From assembly GCA_045631225.1 (NCBI GenBank), contig JAZQUG010000023.1, positions 1 through 63,822 of the forward strand: a DNA stretch of 63,822 nucleotides, written 5' to 3'. A program made the position numbers and the translations under genes. Positions 25,032 through 34,094 of the stretch are shown here, piece by piece (within the stretch, counting starts at the first letter, position 1; every line of letters starts with the position of its first letter). The notes under the pieces were generated by a model. That model did not search any database, had not been told where the DNA came from, and saw only the letters and a list, made by a program, of their open reading frames with translations. Origin of the DNA: Fimenecus sp045631225. Lineage in GTDB: Bacteria > Bacillota > Clostridia > Oscillospirales > Acutalibacteraceae.

Positions 25032-26687
25032 CTATGCATTCATTAAATCATCAATATTATAAAACTTACCTTCATATCTGTTATGGAGGTTTTTTTCTTG
25101 TGTCTGATTAACTACAAAGACCTGATTTGCTGAATATAGAATTGCAATTTTTATATTTTTGTCAACATTCTCAATAAAATGCTTCTTGATTTGCTTATAA
25201 AGAACATCTTTTCTCTTGAAAATTTCAGGAATCTGCACAGAAGATGATGAAGACAACAAATCGCATAGAATTTTCTCTCTTAAAATTTCCTTGTCACATT
25301 TGCTTGCAAAGAAATGGTACAATTTTTCTGCATAGTCACAAAGTTTCATTTTGCTCCCATTAACTGCATTTCCGAATTCATTAAACACATCAAATGATGT
25401 AATTCCCACATCATCAATAAGGTAGCTGAGAGTATATAAAAATCTACCGCTGTTATAAAGTCTGTCAACTGCGTCCTCACATTTTTTAAGCATTACGATT
25501 TCATCATTTGAGAGCCATGGAGTTGATGTTACTTCATAAGGTGGGACATCTGTGAATGTACAAGGATATTTTTCACTGTTTTCACGCATATCAGCACCAT
25601 AAAGCAGCTTCAGAAATCCCATCTGAAGCATATGTGCTTTTAATGAATAGCCTATATTAAAGCTATTTTTAAAGCTTTTAAGGTCTTCACCTGTAAGACC
25701 TGCAATAAGATCAATGTGAATGTGCATATTATTAAAACTTATAAGTTTTCTGATGTTTTCCACAAGTTTTTTTGTGTTTGTTTTTCTGTTGATTGCTTTT
25801 AATGTTTCTTCATTAAAGGACTGCATACCGATTTCAAGCTGAACTGCACCTTTTGGCATTGATTTTAGTATTTCAAGAGTGCTTTCTTTCAGTATATCCC
25901 CTGCTATTTCAAAATGGAAACAAACATTCTGCGGGATTTCTTTACCATATTTTTCCTTTATGAAATGTAAAATTTCATTGGCACGCTCTGCATTTGCATT
26001 AAATGTTCTGTCAACAAATTTTACAGTTTGTGTACCACTGTTTGCAAGTTTTACAATATCCATTTTCACTCTGTCGAGATCAAAAAAACGAAGTGGTGAA
26101 CATCTTCCCGAAAGACAAAAGGCACAACGATATGGACATCCTCTGCTCGTTTCGATATATGAAATTCTGCCATTGAGATATTGGCAGAATTCATCAGTAA
26201 ATGGTGATGGTGGTGTATCTTTGTATTCAATTTCAGGGATTGTAATGACTTCGCTGTTTTCACGATATGAAACACCTGAAACAAGTGATAAATCGCCATT
26301 CATATTGTCAAGAAAATCGGGGAAAGTCCACTCACCTTCTCCGGCCAGAACAAAGTCAATGAAATCATATTTTTCCAAAACATTCCTTTGACGATAAGCC
26401 ACCTCAGGACCACCAAGGACAATTTTGCAGTTATGTTTTTCTTTTATGATACGACAGATTTCGAGAGTTTTTGTAACATTCCAGATGTATGTTGAAAACG
26501 CAACCACATCCGGTTTTTCGTTTATGATTTTAAGAGCAAATGCTTCAATATCTCCATTAATTGTACTTTCCATAACAGAAACATCATAAGTGTTCTTTGA
26601 AAATTCACGAACTCCCGAAAATAAACACCAAGGAGAAAGTGAAGCATGAACATATTTTGAATTAAGACAAGAAATAATAATCTTCAT
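25032..26687 (-). CDS. B12-binding radical SAM protein (DUF4080 type)
   Basis: 551 residues. The N-terminal ~140 residues form a cobalamin-binding-like Rossmann domain (MKIIISCLNSKYVHASLSP, KIVLGGPEVAYR). The radical SAM domain begins YIETSRGCPYRCAFCLSG with CxxxCxxC for the 4Fe-4S cluster, and the C-terminal ~180 residues match the DUF4080 arrangement. It is expected to be a radical enzyme acting on an unknown substrate. ATG 26687 is chosen because AAAGGAG lies just upstream; a GTG at 26702 overlaps nothing useful. Single gene ending at the bidirectional terminator; its 5' side is next to the repeat at 26726-26829. Confidence 0.88.
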   Translation of the reverse strand: MKIIISCLNSKYVHASLSPWCLFSGVREFSKNTYDVSVMESTINGDIEAFALKIINEKPDVVAFSTYIWNVTKTLEICRIIKEKHNCKIVLGGPEVAYRQRNVLEKYDFIDFVLAGEGEWTFPDFLDNMNGDLSLVSGVSYRENSEVITIPEIEYKDTPPSPFTDEFCQYLNGRISYIETSRGCPYRCAFCLSGRCSPLRFFDLDRVKMDIVKLANSGTQTVKFVDRTFNANAERANEILHFIKEKYGKEIPQNVCFHFEIAGDILKESTLEILKSMPKGAVQLEIGMQSFNEETLKAINRKTNTKKLVENIRKLISFNNMHIHIDLIAGLTGEDLKSFKNSFNIGYSLKAHMLQMGFLKLLYGADMRENSEKYPCTFTDVPPYEVTSTPWLSNDEIVMLKKCEDAVDRLYNSGRFLYTLSYLIDDVGITSFDVFNEFGNAVNGSKMKLCDYAEKLYHFFASKCDKEILREKILCDLLSSSSSVQIPEIFKRKDVLYKQIKKHFIENVDKNIKIAILYSANQVFVVNQTQEKNLHNRYEGKFYNIDDLMNA

Positions 26688-26725
26688 ATTTTCTCCTTTC
26701 ACAAAATAAATGTAATAAATAATAT

Positions 26726-26829
26726 GCTCCCCTTGTCAGGGGAGCTGTCAACGAAGTTGGCTGAGGGGTAGTCTATCTCTCCCTCCGTCTTTTACTTCGC
26801 AAAAGCCACCTCCCTCGTTAGAGGGAGGC
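26726..26829. repeat. Dispersed inverted-repeat element, complete 'empty' copy
   Basis: Left half (26726-26772) and right half (26777-26829) are imperfect inverted copies of each other. Each has an outer hairpin (GCTCCCC/GGGGAGC; CCTCCC/GGGAGG), an inner GTCAAC-GAA-GTTGGC type hairpin, and an inner GAGGG end. Only 4 nt separate the halves. The same two halves enclose the DUF559 gene at 41616-42059. Here it lies after the transporter gene and before the radical SAM gene, where it may act as a terminator. Confidence 0.85.
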
Positions 26830-26844
26830 AATAACATAACAAAC

Positions 26845-28248
26845 TTAATTATAACCTATTGCCAAACCGAATAATAATAACAGGCTTGTTGCGACAAGGA
26901 TTGTGAACTGAATTTTAAATGTCCACTTGAACCATTTCACATAACTGATTCCTGCCATACCGAGGCTAATCAAAAGAACGGGGTTTGTAGGATACATAAC
27001 ATTTGAGAAGCCGTCACCAAATGCAAAAGCCATAACAGAAAGCTGTGATGAAATATCAAAAATCTGTGCAAGTGGCACGATTAACGGCATTAAAAGGAAT
27101 GCTTTTGCTGAACCTGAGCTGATAAAGAAATTAAGCACAAGAACAATTAAGTAAATAAAGAGAATTACTGCACCCTTTGGTAATGTTTCTGCAATTCCGA
27201 CTGCTGAATGAAGTAATGTATCAAGAATCTTACCTTCAATAAGAGTATATTTGATTGAACTTGCCATTAAAATCATAAATACAGCAGGGATTATTGTCAC
27301 AATTCCGTTACCGAAATTTTTAAGAAGCTCTTTGCCTTTCATTCCTGTTGTAAAGATAGACGCAAGACCTGCAACAAGGAACATAAGTGCTACGATAATC
27401 ATTGTGTAGTCCTGTAAGAATGTTAAGAAAACTGAACTGAGAACTACTAAGATACCTGCTCCAAGGATACTTGCGAAAAGGATAAGTGCTTTATCCATTT
27501 TCTTATTATCAACAAAATCATCGTGAACTTCAATAGCATCAATAGGCTTTGCAATTTTCGTTGCGTGACGCTTTACAAAGAAATGAACAATAAGATAAAT
27601 TATAATAAAAGCAATGAATCGAAGCCACATACCTGAGAACATAGGAAGCCCCGCAAGCTCCTGTGCAACACCAACTGTAAACGGATTGCAAACACCTGCT
27701 GCAAAGCCACAGCCTGCAGAAAGTATGCTCATTCCAAGACCTGTAAGCTCATCCCAGCCAAGCGCTACCGAAAGTCCCACAACAATCGGAACTAACGGAA
27801 CACATTCTTCAAGTGAACCGATAAATGCACCCATTGACATAAAGAAGAACATAACAAGCGACATAAGAGTATATCTGTTCTGTCCGAACTTATGCACAAT
27901 TTTTTTAAGCATATATTCCATAAGTCCACATTTATCAAGTGCTGTAAAAATACCACCAATTACAAGAAGGAATATGATAACTGCAATAATTGCACCTCCA
28001 CCATCTGCACCAAGTACAAGAAACGGTGACAAAATCCACTTATAAAACGGAAGTCCACCCTCCACCGTTCTGAAACTGTTTGTCAGAATGGTTTCAATAC
28101 CTTCTTCATTAAAAACTCGTGTATATTGACCACCTGGAATTATAAATGTGGAAGCATATGTTAAACACATAAGTGCAAAAATAATAACAATTGCACCTAT
28201 GAAGGATTTGACACTTATGCCAAGACCTTTCTTTTCGGTTTCTGCCAT
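26845..28248 (-). CDS. YfcC-family membrane transporter
   Basis: 467-residue integral membrane protein with about 11-12 hydrophobic segments, of the YfcC/C4-dicarboxylate-carrier-like (DcuC-type) group, members of which are annotated as amino-acid or peptide-related antiporters. Recognisable blocks: YASTFIIPGGQYTR after the first helix, MGAFIGSLEECVPLVP, GCGFAAGVCNPFTVGVAQELAGLP and FISSGSAKAFLLMPLIVPL. The start is 4 nt after the stop of the upstream M20 peptidase gene, so the two are co-translated. An uptake system for peptides or amidated amino acids, with an intracellular hydrolase as partner, is the likeliest reading. Confidence 0.85.
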   Translation of the reverse strand: MAETEKKGLGISVKSFIGAIVIIFALMCLTYASTFIIPGGQYTRVFNEEGIETILTNSFRTVEGGLPFYKWILSPFLVLGADGGGAIIAVIIFLLVIGGIFTALDKCGLMEYMLKKIVHKFGQNRYTLMSLVMFFFMSMGAFIGSLEECVPLVPIVVGLSVALGWDELTGLGMSILSAGCGFAAGVCNPFTVGVAQELAGLPMFSGMWLRFIAFIIIYLIVHFFVKRHATKIAKPIDAIEVHDDFVDNKKMDKALILFASILGAGILVVLSSVFLTFLQDYTMIIVALMFLVAGLASIFTTGMKGKELLKNFGNGIVTIIPAVFMILMASSIKYTLIEGKILDTLLHSAVGIAETLPKGAVILFIYLIVLVLNFFISSGSAKAFLLMPLIVPLAQIFDISSQLSVMAFAFGDGFSNVMYPTNPVLLISLGMAGISYVKWFKWTFKIQFTILVATSLLLLFGLAIGYN

Positions 28249-28252
28249 AAGA

Positions 28253-29575
28253 TTATACCTCTTTAATTACATATTTATAGAAATCAACAGCAGGAGCAAG
28301 AGTATCGATATCAACATTTTCATCAATACCGTGAACACTGTTAAGCTGCTGATTATCAATCTTGAAAGGAACAAAACGAACACAGTTTTTACAAACTCTG
28401 TTGAAATATCTGCTGTCTGTTGCACCATTCATAATGTAAGGTACAGGCTTATACTCAGGAAATACAGCAGTAACTGCTTTTTCAATAAACTTGAACTGTT
28501 CACCGTTAAAATCAGTAATTCCTGATTCAATACCGTCATCTGTGATTACAGTTTCAATATCATATTTCTTTGCAAGTGCAGTAATTGCATCCACACTAGA
28601 TTTCTTGCCCTGATGATGTGAAAAACGCATATTACCAACAACCCAAGCTTCCTGTGGGATAACATTTGTACCGTCAGAACCCTTACTCATTGTAAATGCA
28701 AGAGTTGTACGAAGAAGTGCAGCACCCTGCGCTGAAATCATTGGCATTGCTTTAACAAGCACAGGCTTGAATGCATCAATATTTGAACAAGCAGTTTTCA
28801 TAACACCTGACATTGTCGGAGCAAAACGGGAAAGCATTTCTTTAACTGTTGGTGATAATTCAACATCAAAGCAACGGGCTTTTTCAGCTTCGCAGATAAA
28901 TTTAGCAAGACGAACAAGAGGAGTGTTCTTACCGGGAGCAGATGAGTGTCCGCCATTTGATTTTGCGATGAATTTAAGGTCCATATAACCCTTTTCACCA
29001 ACACCAATCATTGCAAATGTACCTTTTGCACCACCGATTGGGTCGTACATAATCATACCACCCTCATCAAGGATAAGGTAAAAGTCCATATTTCTTTCTT
29101 TTAACATTTTAGAGATTGCGTCTCCACCTTCGCCACCTGTTTCTTCAGTACAGGTTGACACGAAATATGTATCTCTTTTTGGAGTAAATCCCTCTTTGAT
29201 AAGCTCTTCAGCAGCCTGGAACATCATTGAAAGACCACCCTTTGTATCAAGAGTGCCTCTGCCCCATACTCTGCCCTCTGCAATTTCACCTGAAAATGCA
29301 GGATATTTCCATTCACCACTTGCTTCAACAACGTCGTGGTGATTCATAAGCATAATTGGTTTTAATGATGAATCTGTACCCTTCCATTTAAGTAAAAGGC
29401 TACCGTCAATCACTTCACATTCAAGAGTATTAAAAAGGTTTGGGAAAACTTCACGAAGAACCTTGTGAAATTCTAAAAACTTAGTGATATCCTTATTCTC
29501 TCTTGATGAAATTGTTTCGACTTTAATAAGCTTTGACAAAATTTCTGCATACTGCATAGAACGATTGTCACTCAT
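28253..29575 (-). CDS. M20-family metallopeptidase
   Basis: 440 residues, zinc-dependent peptidase or deacylase of the M20 group. Metal ligands are visible in order: MNHHDVVEA (His and Asp), GRGTLDTKGG (bridging Asp), CTEETGGEGG (catalytic Glu-Glu) and ILDEGG, with the dimerisation lid in the middle and GATDSRYF near the end. There is no signal peptide. ATG 29575 follows GGGAG. It is first in an operon with the YfcC transporter, suggesting intracellular cleavage of an imported dipeptide, aminoacyl conjugate or acyl amino acid. Confidence 0.88.
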   Translation of the reverse strand: MSDNRSMQYAEILSKLIKVETISSRENKDITKFLEFHKVLREVFPNLFNTLECEVIDGSLLLKWKGTDSSLKPIMLMNHHDVVEASGEWKYPAFSGEIAEGRVWGRGTLDTKGGLSMMFQAAEELIKEGFTPKRDTYFVSTCTEETGGEGGDAISKMLKERNMDFYLILDEGGMIMYDPIGGAKGTFAMIGVGEKGYMDLKFIAKSNGGHSSAPGKNTPLVRLAKFICEAEKARCFDVELSPTVKEMLSRFAPTMSGVMKTACSNIDAFKPVLVKAMPMISAQGAALLRTTLAFTMSKGSDGTNVIPQEAWVVGNMRFSHHQGKKSSVDAITALAKKYDIETVITDDGIESGITDFNGEQFKFIEKAVTAVFPEYKPVPYIMNGATDSRYFNRVCKNCVRFVPFKIDNQQLNSVHGIDENVDIDTLAPAVDFYKYVIKEV

Positions 29576-29678
29576 TTTCTACATCTCCCTAAAAAATAAT
29601 CAATATATTATATCATATACATATTATAAAATAAAGAGCAAATGTTATAAATTTGCACACAAAATAATTAACAAATTC

Positions 29679-29707
29679 TTGAATTTCTGCTCAAAAAGTG
29701 GTATAAT
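29679..29707 (+). promoter_or_regulatory. Promoter of secreted paralogue 1
   Basis: TTGAAT (29679-29684), 17-bp spacer, TATAAT (29702-29707). Confidence 0.7.
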
Positions 29708-29744
29708 TTTTAGGATATGTTAAATTATGAAAGGATTATCAATT

Positions 29745-30935
29745 ATGAAACTCTTAAAAAAGATTACAGCATTAGTTATGTCACTTGTGATTTTCTGCAC
29801 TATGGCAACTCCTGTATTTGCAGCTAAAGACAATTCTCTTGATAGCCGTGCTGACTATGTTGAATTGTTAGAAGATGAAGGTTATCCTGCAATTTCAACG
29901 GTAGAAGCTGCTCAGATAATGAAAACTTGTTCTGATTTTTTCCGTCTTATGACAAATGACACGTTCCCATCAGAAGAAAGAATTGATATTTCTTTTGATA
30001 AACGCCTTACTGAAGCTAATCTTTATGTTGTTGAAAAATGCGGAATTGATATGGAAGCTATTCTCAAGAGTCTTCCTCCTCTTAACGGTTTCTCTTCACT
30101 TGTTATGGAAACACTTGAAATTGACACAACAGCATTCCGTGAAGCTATGTATGTTGAACGATTCAAGCACGATGAACAAGGCACAGGACTTGGTGTTGTT
30201 TATTACCTTTTAGGTAACTGGTTCAGTATTATTGATAAAATTGAACTTTACACAAGACCAACTGATGACCCTGATACTTATGAGATTTGCTTTGATATGA
30301 TTTTCCGTGACGGTAATCGTGACACACTCGGTACAGGTATGTTAATTGACACTAAAACAGGTGAGCTCTATAACCGTGACGGTAAGGGTATGTTGGGTCT
30401 TGGTTTCAATTTCAACTTTAAAGATATGATAATCTATACAGTTGTCGATGCTTGGACAAGAGAATTTGGTTTTGCCGTTATGTATGATGTGATTGCAAAT
30501 ACCGTAGGCATTTACGATTATGAAACACGCAGATACCACTTTGACTACGATGGACTTGAATGGATGATTCAGGTTTGGAAAGGCACTTATTACTACGTTA
30601 CAAACGGTGCTGAAATCGGTATTTACAATCGTGTTCCCGGTGAGGAAATGGGCACATTCTACAACTGTGCTACTGATGACCAGATGATGGAAATGCAAAT
30701 GACACTTTCACATAAAGGTAAAAAGCTTTTCAGTATGGGACCACAAAAGCACTGGTGGTTGACAGGCTTCCACTTAAGCGGAACAGTTTATGACCCTGCA
30801 TCACTTACAATGGATTATTCGATCGTATTTCCAAATACTCAGATGTTAAAGGCATTTACAGATGCTATTGATAAAGAAGAGCATCACGATGTGACATATA
30901 CTGTAAAAGATAAAACAGTTTCAGTTCACTGGTAA
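29745..30935 (+). CDS. Secreted protein of unknown function, tandem paralogue 1
   Basis: 396 residues from ATG 29745 (AAAGGA 9 nt upstream; the in-frame ATG 29727 contains that site and is rejected). Sec signal peptide ends in ATPVFA; no anchor, so it is released. The mature protein has no recognised domain. Blocks shared with the next gene are SDFFRLMTN, GTGMLIDTKTGELYNRDGKGMLG, YNRVPGEEMGTFYNCATDDQ, HKGK and KHWWLTGF. The order (N-terminal helical part, then a beta-rich Trp/Tyr-rich part) suggests binding to a surface or ligand, but this is only inference. It has its own promoter and terminator. Confidence 0.8.
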   Translation: MKLLKKITALVMSLVIFCTMATPVFAAKDNSLDSRADYVELLEDEGYPAISTVEAAQIMKTCSDFFRLMTNDTFPSEERIDISFDKRLTEANLYVVEKCGIDMEAILKSLPPLNGFSSLVMETLEIDTTAFREAMYVERFKHDEQGTGLGVVYYLLGNWFSIIDKIELYTRPTDDPDTYEICFDMIFRDGNRDTLGTGMLIDTKTGELYNRDGKGMLGLGFNFNFKDMIIYTVVDAWTREFGFAVMYDVIANTVGIYDYETRRYHFDYDGLEWMIQVWKGTYYYVTNGAEIGIYNRVPGEEMGTFYNCATDDQMMEMQMTLSHKGKKLFSMGPQKHWWLTGFHLSGTVYDPASLTMDYSIVFPNTQMLKAFTDAIDKEEHHDVTYTVKDKTVSVHW

Positions 30936-30951
30936 AAATTATATTTATGGA

Positions 30952-30982
30952 AAAAAAGTGGGTTTAAAAAGCCCACTTTTTT
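30952..30982 (+). terminator. Rho-independent terminator
   Basis: AAAAAAAGTGGG (from 30951) pairs with CCCACTTTTTT (30972-30982). Confidence 0.85.
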
Positions 30983-31033
30983 CAACACGACTCATACCCA
31001 CTGTATTTTATATCCATTTTCGACTCTATTTGC

Positions 31034-31062
31034 TTGCATTTCTACAAACACGGTGATATAAT
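31034..31062 (+). promoter_or_regulatory. Promoter of secreted paralogue 2
   Basis: TTGCAT (31034-31039), 17-bp spacer, TATAAT (31057-31062). Confidence 0.65.
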
Positions 31063-31097
31063 GTTTCTCGCGTAAATTCAGAAAGGATGAAAATGAT

Positions 31098-32306
31098 ATG
31101 AAAACTACTAGTAAAATCACAGCACTCGTTTTATCAATGGTTCTTTTATTCACAATGACAACTCCTGCATTTGCTGCACCAAAAAAAGAAATCTCAACTC
31201 GTGCAGAATATGCAGCTATGATTTCTGAAGAAACAGCTTATCCTGCACTCACAACTGCAGAGTTCCTCAAAATTACTAATGCTGCAGCTGACTTTTTCCG
31301 TCTTATGACAAATGGCAAGTACCCTTCAACAGACAAGCTCAATGTTACTTTTGATGGCTTACTTCTTGAAATAAATCACCAAGTATTACAGAGCTGCGGT
31401 CTTGATGTTGTTTCAATTATGCAGGCTTTTCCGGCTCTTAACATCAATGTTGGTTATGTAACTGAAAAGATGCAGATAGACACAGTTGCAGTCAGAGAAC
31501 TTATGTATGCTCTTCGTGACGAATGCCACGCAAACAATATGCATGATATTGCTAATATATATCACTTTGTTGGTGTGTACATGAGCATTATCGATAAAGC
31601 TTATTTCTATGGAGTTCCAACTAAGGAAAACGAAAAGCTTTATGAGCTCTACCTTGATGTCACATACAGAGATGGTTTTGTTGAAAAATTTGGCACTGGC
31701 GTTATGATTGATACTGTAACAGGTGAAATATATGGCAAAGACGGTAACGGAATGCTTGGAATCGGCTTTAATATCAATTATAATGAAATGTTGGTTTATG
31801 CACTCGTTAATGCATGGCACAGAAATTTCGGTTATGCAGTTATTTACGACATTGCCGCTAACGCAACACCAATCTGGGATATTCCTACACGTAGATACTA
31901 TTTTGAATATAAGGGTCTTGAATGGTTGATTCAGACATGGAAAGGCTCTTATTTCCTTATTGCAACAGGCGCTGAAGTTGGTGTTTACAACCGTGTTCCT
32001 GGTGAAGAACTCGGCACATTCTACAATTGTGCTACTGATGACCAGCTTATGATGATGACAATGAAACTTTCACATAAAGATACAGTTCTTGTTGACGTTG
32101 GTCCTGAAAAACACTGGTGGATTAACGGTTTCAAAATGAATGGTATGAGTTATGAACCGGAATCACTTACTCTTGAATATACAATTGAGATGCCTGATAT
32201 GGAAATGTTAAATGCATTTACAAAGGCAATTGACAATGAAGAGCATAAGGACACAACTTATACTGTAAACGGTACAACAGTTTCTGTTGTATGGCATGCA
32301 AAATAA
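31098..32306 (+). CDS. Secreted protein of unknown function, tandem paralogue 2
   Basis: 402 residues, same family as the preceding gene (by eye roughly half the residues identical across the full length). Sec signal peptide ends in TTPAFA. Shared blocks: ADFFRLMTNGKYPS, GTGVMIDTVTGEIYGKDGNGMLGIGFN, YNRVPGEELGTFYNCATDDQ, KHWWINGF. ATG 31098 follows AAAGGATG. The pair arose by duplication and each copy has kept its own promoter and terminator, so they can be expressed independently. Confidence 0.8.
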   Translation: MKTTSKITALVLSMVLLFTMTTPAFAAPKKEISTRAEYAAMISEETAYPALTTAEFLKITNAAADFFRLMTNGKYPSTDKLNVTFDGLLLEINHQVLQSCGLDVVSIMQAFPALNINVGYVTEKMQIDTVAVRELMYALRDECHANNMHDIANIYHFVGVYMSIIDKAYFYGVPTKENEKLYELYLDVTYRDGFVEKFGTGVMIDTVTGEIYGKDGNGMLGIGFNINYNEMLVYALVNAWHRNFGYAVIYDIAANATPIWDIPTRRYYFEYKGLEWLIQTWKGSYFLIATGAEVGVYNRVPGEELGTFYNCATDDQLMMMTMKLSHKDTVLVDVGPEKHWWINGFKMNGMSYEPESLTLEYTIEMPDMEMLNAFTKAIDNEEHKDTTYTVNGTTVSVVWHAK

Positions 32307-32323
32307 TTTTTAAATAAAAAATT

Positions 32324-32356
32324 AACGGAGAATGGTTTTTACCACTCTCCGTTTTT
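32324..32356 (+). terminator. Rho-independent terminator
   Basis: AACGGAGAATGGT pairs with ACCACTCTCCGTT (one A-C mismatch), followed by six T. Confidence 0.85.
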
Positions 32357-32366
32357 TGTTGTATTT

Positions 32367-32384
32367 GATAAATCGGAGTTTATC
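32367..32384. repeat. Palindromic repeat core
   Basis: GATAAATCGGAGTTTATC, 6-bp arms around TCGGAG; second copy at 14746-14763 with one arm mismatch. Confidence 0.55.
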
Positions 32385-32409
32385 GGGAAAGTTATAGGTG
32401 CCTGTTTCG

Positions 32410-32430
32410 GCTCCCTCTGACGAGGGAGGC
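32410..32430. repeat. Outer-hairpin fragment of the dispersed inverted-repeat element
   Basis: GCTCCCTCTGACGAGGGAGG matches only the outer hairpin of the elements at 26726, 33975 and 41616; a decayed copy. Confidence 0.6.
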
Positions 32431-32473
32431 ATAGATACATCATTCATCTCCCAGATAAATTATAATTAAAAAA

Positions 32474-32508
32474 CGAAAAGATAAAGGCGAAGTCGTTTGA
32501 CCTCGCCT
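32474..32508 (-). terminator. Terminator of the glycogen operon
   Basis: On the minus strand AGGCGAGGTC pairs with GACTTCGCCT (one G-U) around AAAC, followed by TTATCTTTTCG. It lies 10 bp after the glgA stop. Confidence 0.75.
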
Positions 32509-32517
32509 ATTTTTGTG

Positions 32518-33945
32518 TTATCCTTTAAGAATTTCCTTATAAAGTCGGATGTATTCGTTTGCTGATTTGCCCCAGCTGTTGTCACATTCCATTGCTCGTT
32601 TAACGAGAATGTTCCAACCTTCTTTATTGCTGTAACCCTCAATTGCTCGTCTAATTGTATAAAGCATATCGTGAGCATTATATGTTGAGAATGTGAAACC
32701 GTTGCCCTCGTTATCACCTGAATCCTTAATACTGTCACGAAGACCGCCTGTTTCACGGACAATCGGAATTGTACCGTAACGAAGTGAAATCATCTGTGAA
32801 AGTCCGCAAGGTTCACTCTTAGAAGGCATTAAGAACAAGTCACAACCTGCATAAATTTTCTTTGAAAGTGATGGAATAAAGCCGATTTTAAGACCCATTT
32901 TGTCAGGATATTTGTCAGCCATTTCTTTGAAGAAGCTTTCGTACTGCCATTCACCTGAACCAAGAACTACGAACTGAACATCAGTTGTTGCAAGCAATTC
33001 CTCGAGAACTGCTTTAACAAGGTCAAGACCCTTGTGCCCTACAAGACGAGTAACCATACCGATCATTGGTACATCTTCTCTTACAGGAAGTGAGAAATAC
33101 TCCTGAAGCTTTGCCTTGTTAATCTTTTTCTTATCCTGGAAATCTTCTGCTGTGTAATTCACTTCAATATCCTTATCAGTTTCAGGGTTATAAAGGATTG
33201 TGTCGATACCGTTAAGGATACCTGAAAGTTTCCATGAACGCTGATTAAGAATCGGGTCAAGACCATGTGAATACCAAGGGTCGAGAATTTCGTTTGCATA
33301 AGACGGGCTGACTGTTGTAACTCTGTCTGCACATTCAATAGCACCCTTCATAAAGTTGCAGTCACCATCATATTCAAGAAGTGATGCTGCACTTTCAGGA
33401 AGACCAACAACATCTCCCAAAAGGTCCATACCATAAGTACCCTGATACTGAATGTTGTGAATTGTGAAAACTGTCTTGATGTTTTCAAAACCAGGTCTTG
33501 TAGCATAAAGAGTATTGTAATAAACAGGAGTCAATGCTGACTGCCAGTCGTTACAATGAATAATGTCAGGTTTAAAATCAATGTGTGGAATGATTTCAAG
33601 AACTGCACGAGCAAAGAAAGCAAATCTTTCTGCATCGTCATAATAGCCGTAAAGACCATCACGCTTAAAATAATACTGATTATCGAGAAGATAGTAAATT
33701 ACGCCACCTGCTTTTGCTTCAAAAATACCACAATACTGTCTTCTCCATGCAACAGGAACTGAAATACTTGTGACAAATTTCATTGTGTCCTTAAGTTCCT
33801 GACTGATTGTATCATAAAGAGGCATTACAACACGTGCACCGATGAGTCTTTTTCGGAGAGCCTGTGGAAGACTACCTGCAACATCACCAAGACCACCACT
33901 TGCTTTAAATGGAAGTGCCTCACTTGAAACGTATAAAACTTTCAT
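32518..33945 (-). CDS. glgA: Glycogen synthase (ADP-glucose)
   Basis: 475 residues, GT5 glycosyltransferase that extends alpha-1,4-glucan chains from ADP-glucose. It has the N-terminal ADP-glucose binding motif KASGGLGDVAGSLP, NDWQSALTPVYY, and the C-terminal catalytic block SEPCGLSQMISLRYGTIPIVRETGGLRD. ATG 33945 follows AAAGGA. Last gene of glgB-glgC-glgD-glgA, separated from glgD by 149 bp that contain a dispersed repeat. Confidence 0.96.
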   Translation of the reverse strand: MKVLYVSSEALPFKASGGLGDVAGSLPQALRKRLIGARVVMPLYDTISQELKDTMKFVTSISVPVAWRRQYCGIFEAKAGGVIYYLLDNQYYFKRDGLYGYYDDAERFAFFARAVLEIIPHIDFKPDIIHCNDWQSALTPVYYNTLYATRPGFENIKTVFTIHNIQYQGTYGMDLLGDVVGLPESAASLLEYDGDCNFMKGAIECADRVTTVSPSYANEILDPWYSHGLDPILNQRSWKLSGILNGIDTILYNPETDKDIEVNYTAEDFQDKKKINKAKLQEYFSLPVREDVPMIGMVTRLVGHKGLDLVKAVLEELLATTDVQFVVLGSGEWQYESFFKEMADKYPDKMGLKIGFIPSLSKKIYAGCDLFLMPSKSEPCGLSQMISLRYGTIPIVRETGGLRDSIKDSGDNEGNGFTFSTYNAHDMLYTIRRAIEGYSNKEGWNILVKRAMECDNSWGKSANEYIRLYKEILKG

Positions 33946-33974
33946 ATTTTTTTCCTTTCAAAAGTCTATATTCG

Positions 33975-34084
33975 GCTCCCCTTGTCAGGGGAGCTGTCAA
34001 CGAAGTTGACTGAGGGGTAGTTTTCTATAATCTATCTCTCCCTCCGCCTCACTTCGTTCGGCACCTCCCTCGTCACAGGGAGGC
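33975..34084. repeat. Dispersed inverted-repeat element inside the glycogen operon
   Basis: Left half 33975-34021 and right half 34036-34084, the same pair of inverted halves as at 26726-26829, separated by 14 nt. It occupies nearly all of the glgD-glgA gap and would form several strong hairpins in the operon mRNA. Confidence 0.85.
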
Positions 34085-34094
34085 GTTTTAATCT

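Noticed and set aside
25879..26391. 170-codon open frame on the plus strand opposite the radical SAM gene
   Set aside because: It mirrors the codon pattern of the real gene, has no ribosome binding site and no recognisable domain.
26726..26829. Classical insertion sequence
   Set aside because: No transposase reading frame; only paired inverted hairpins.
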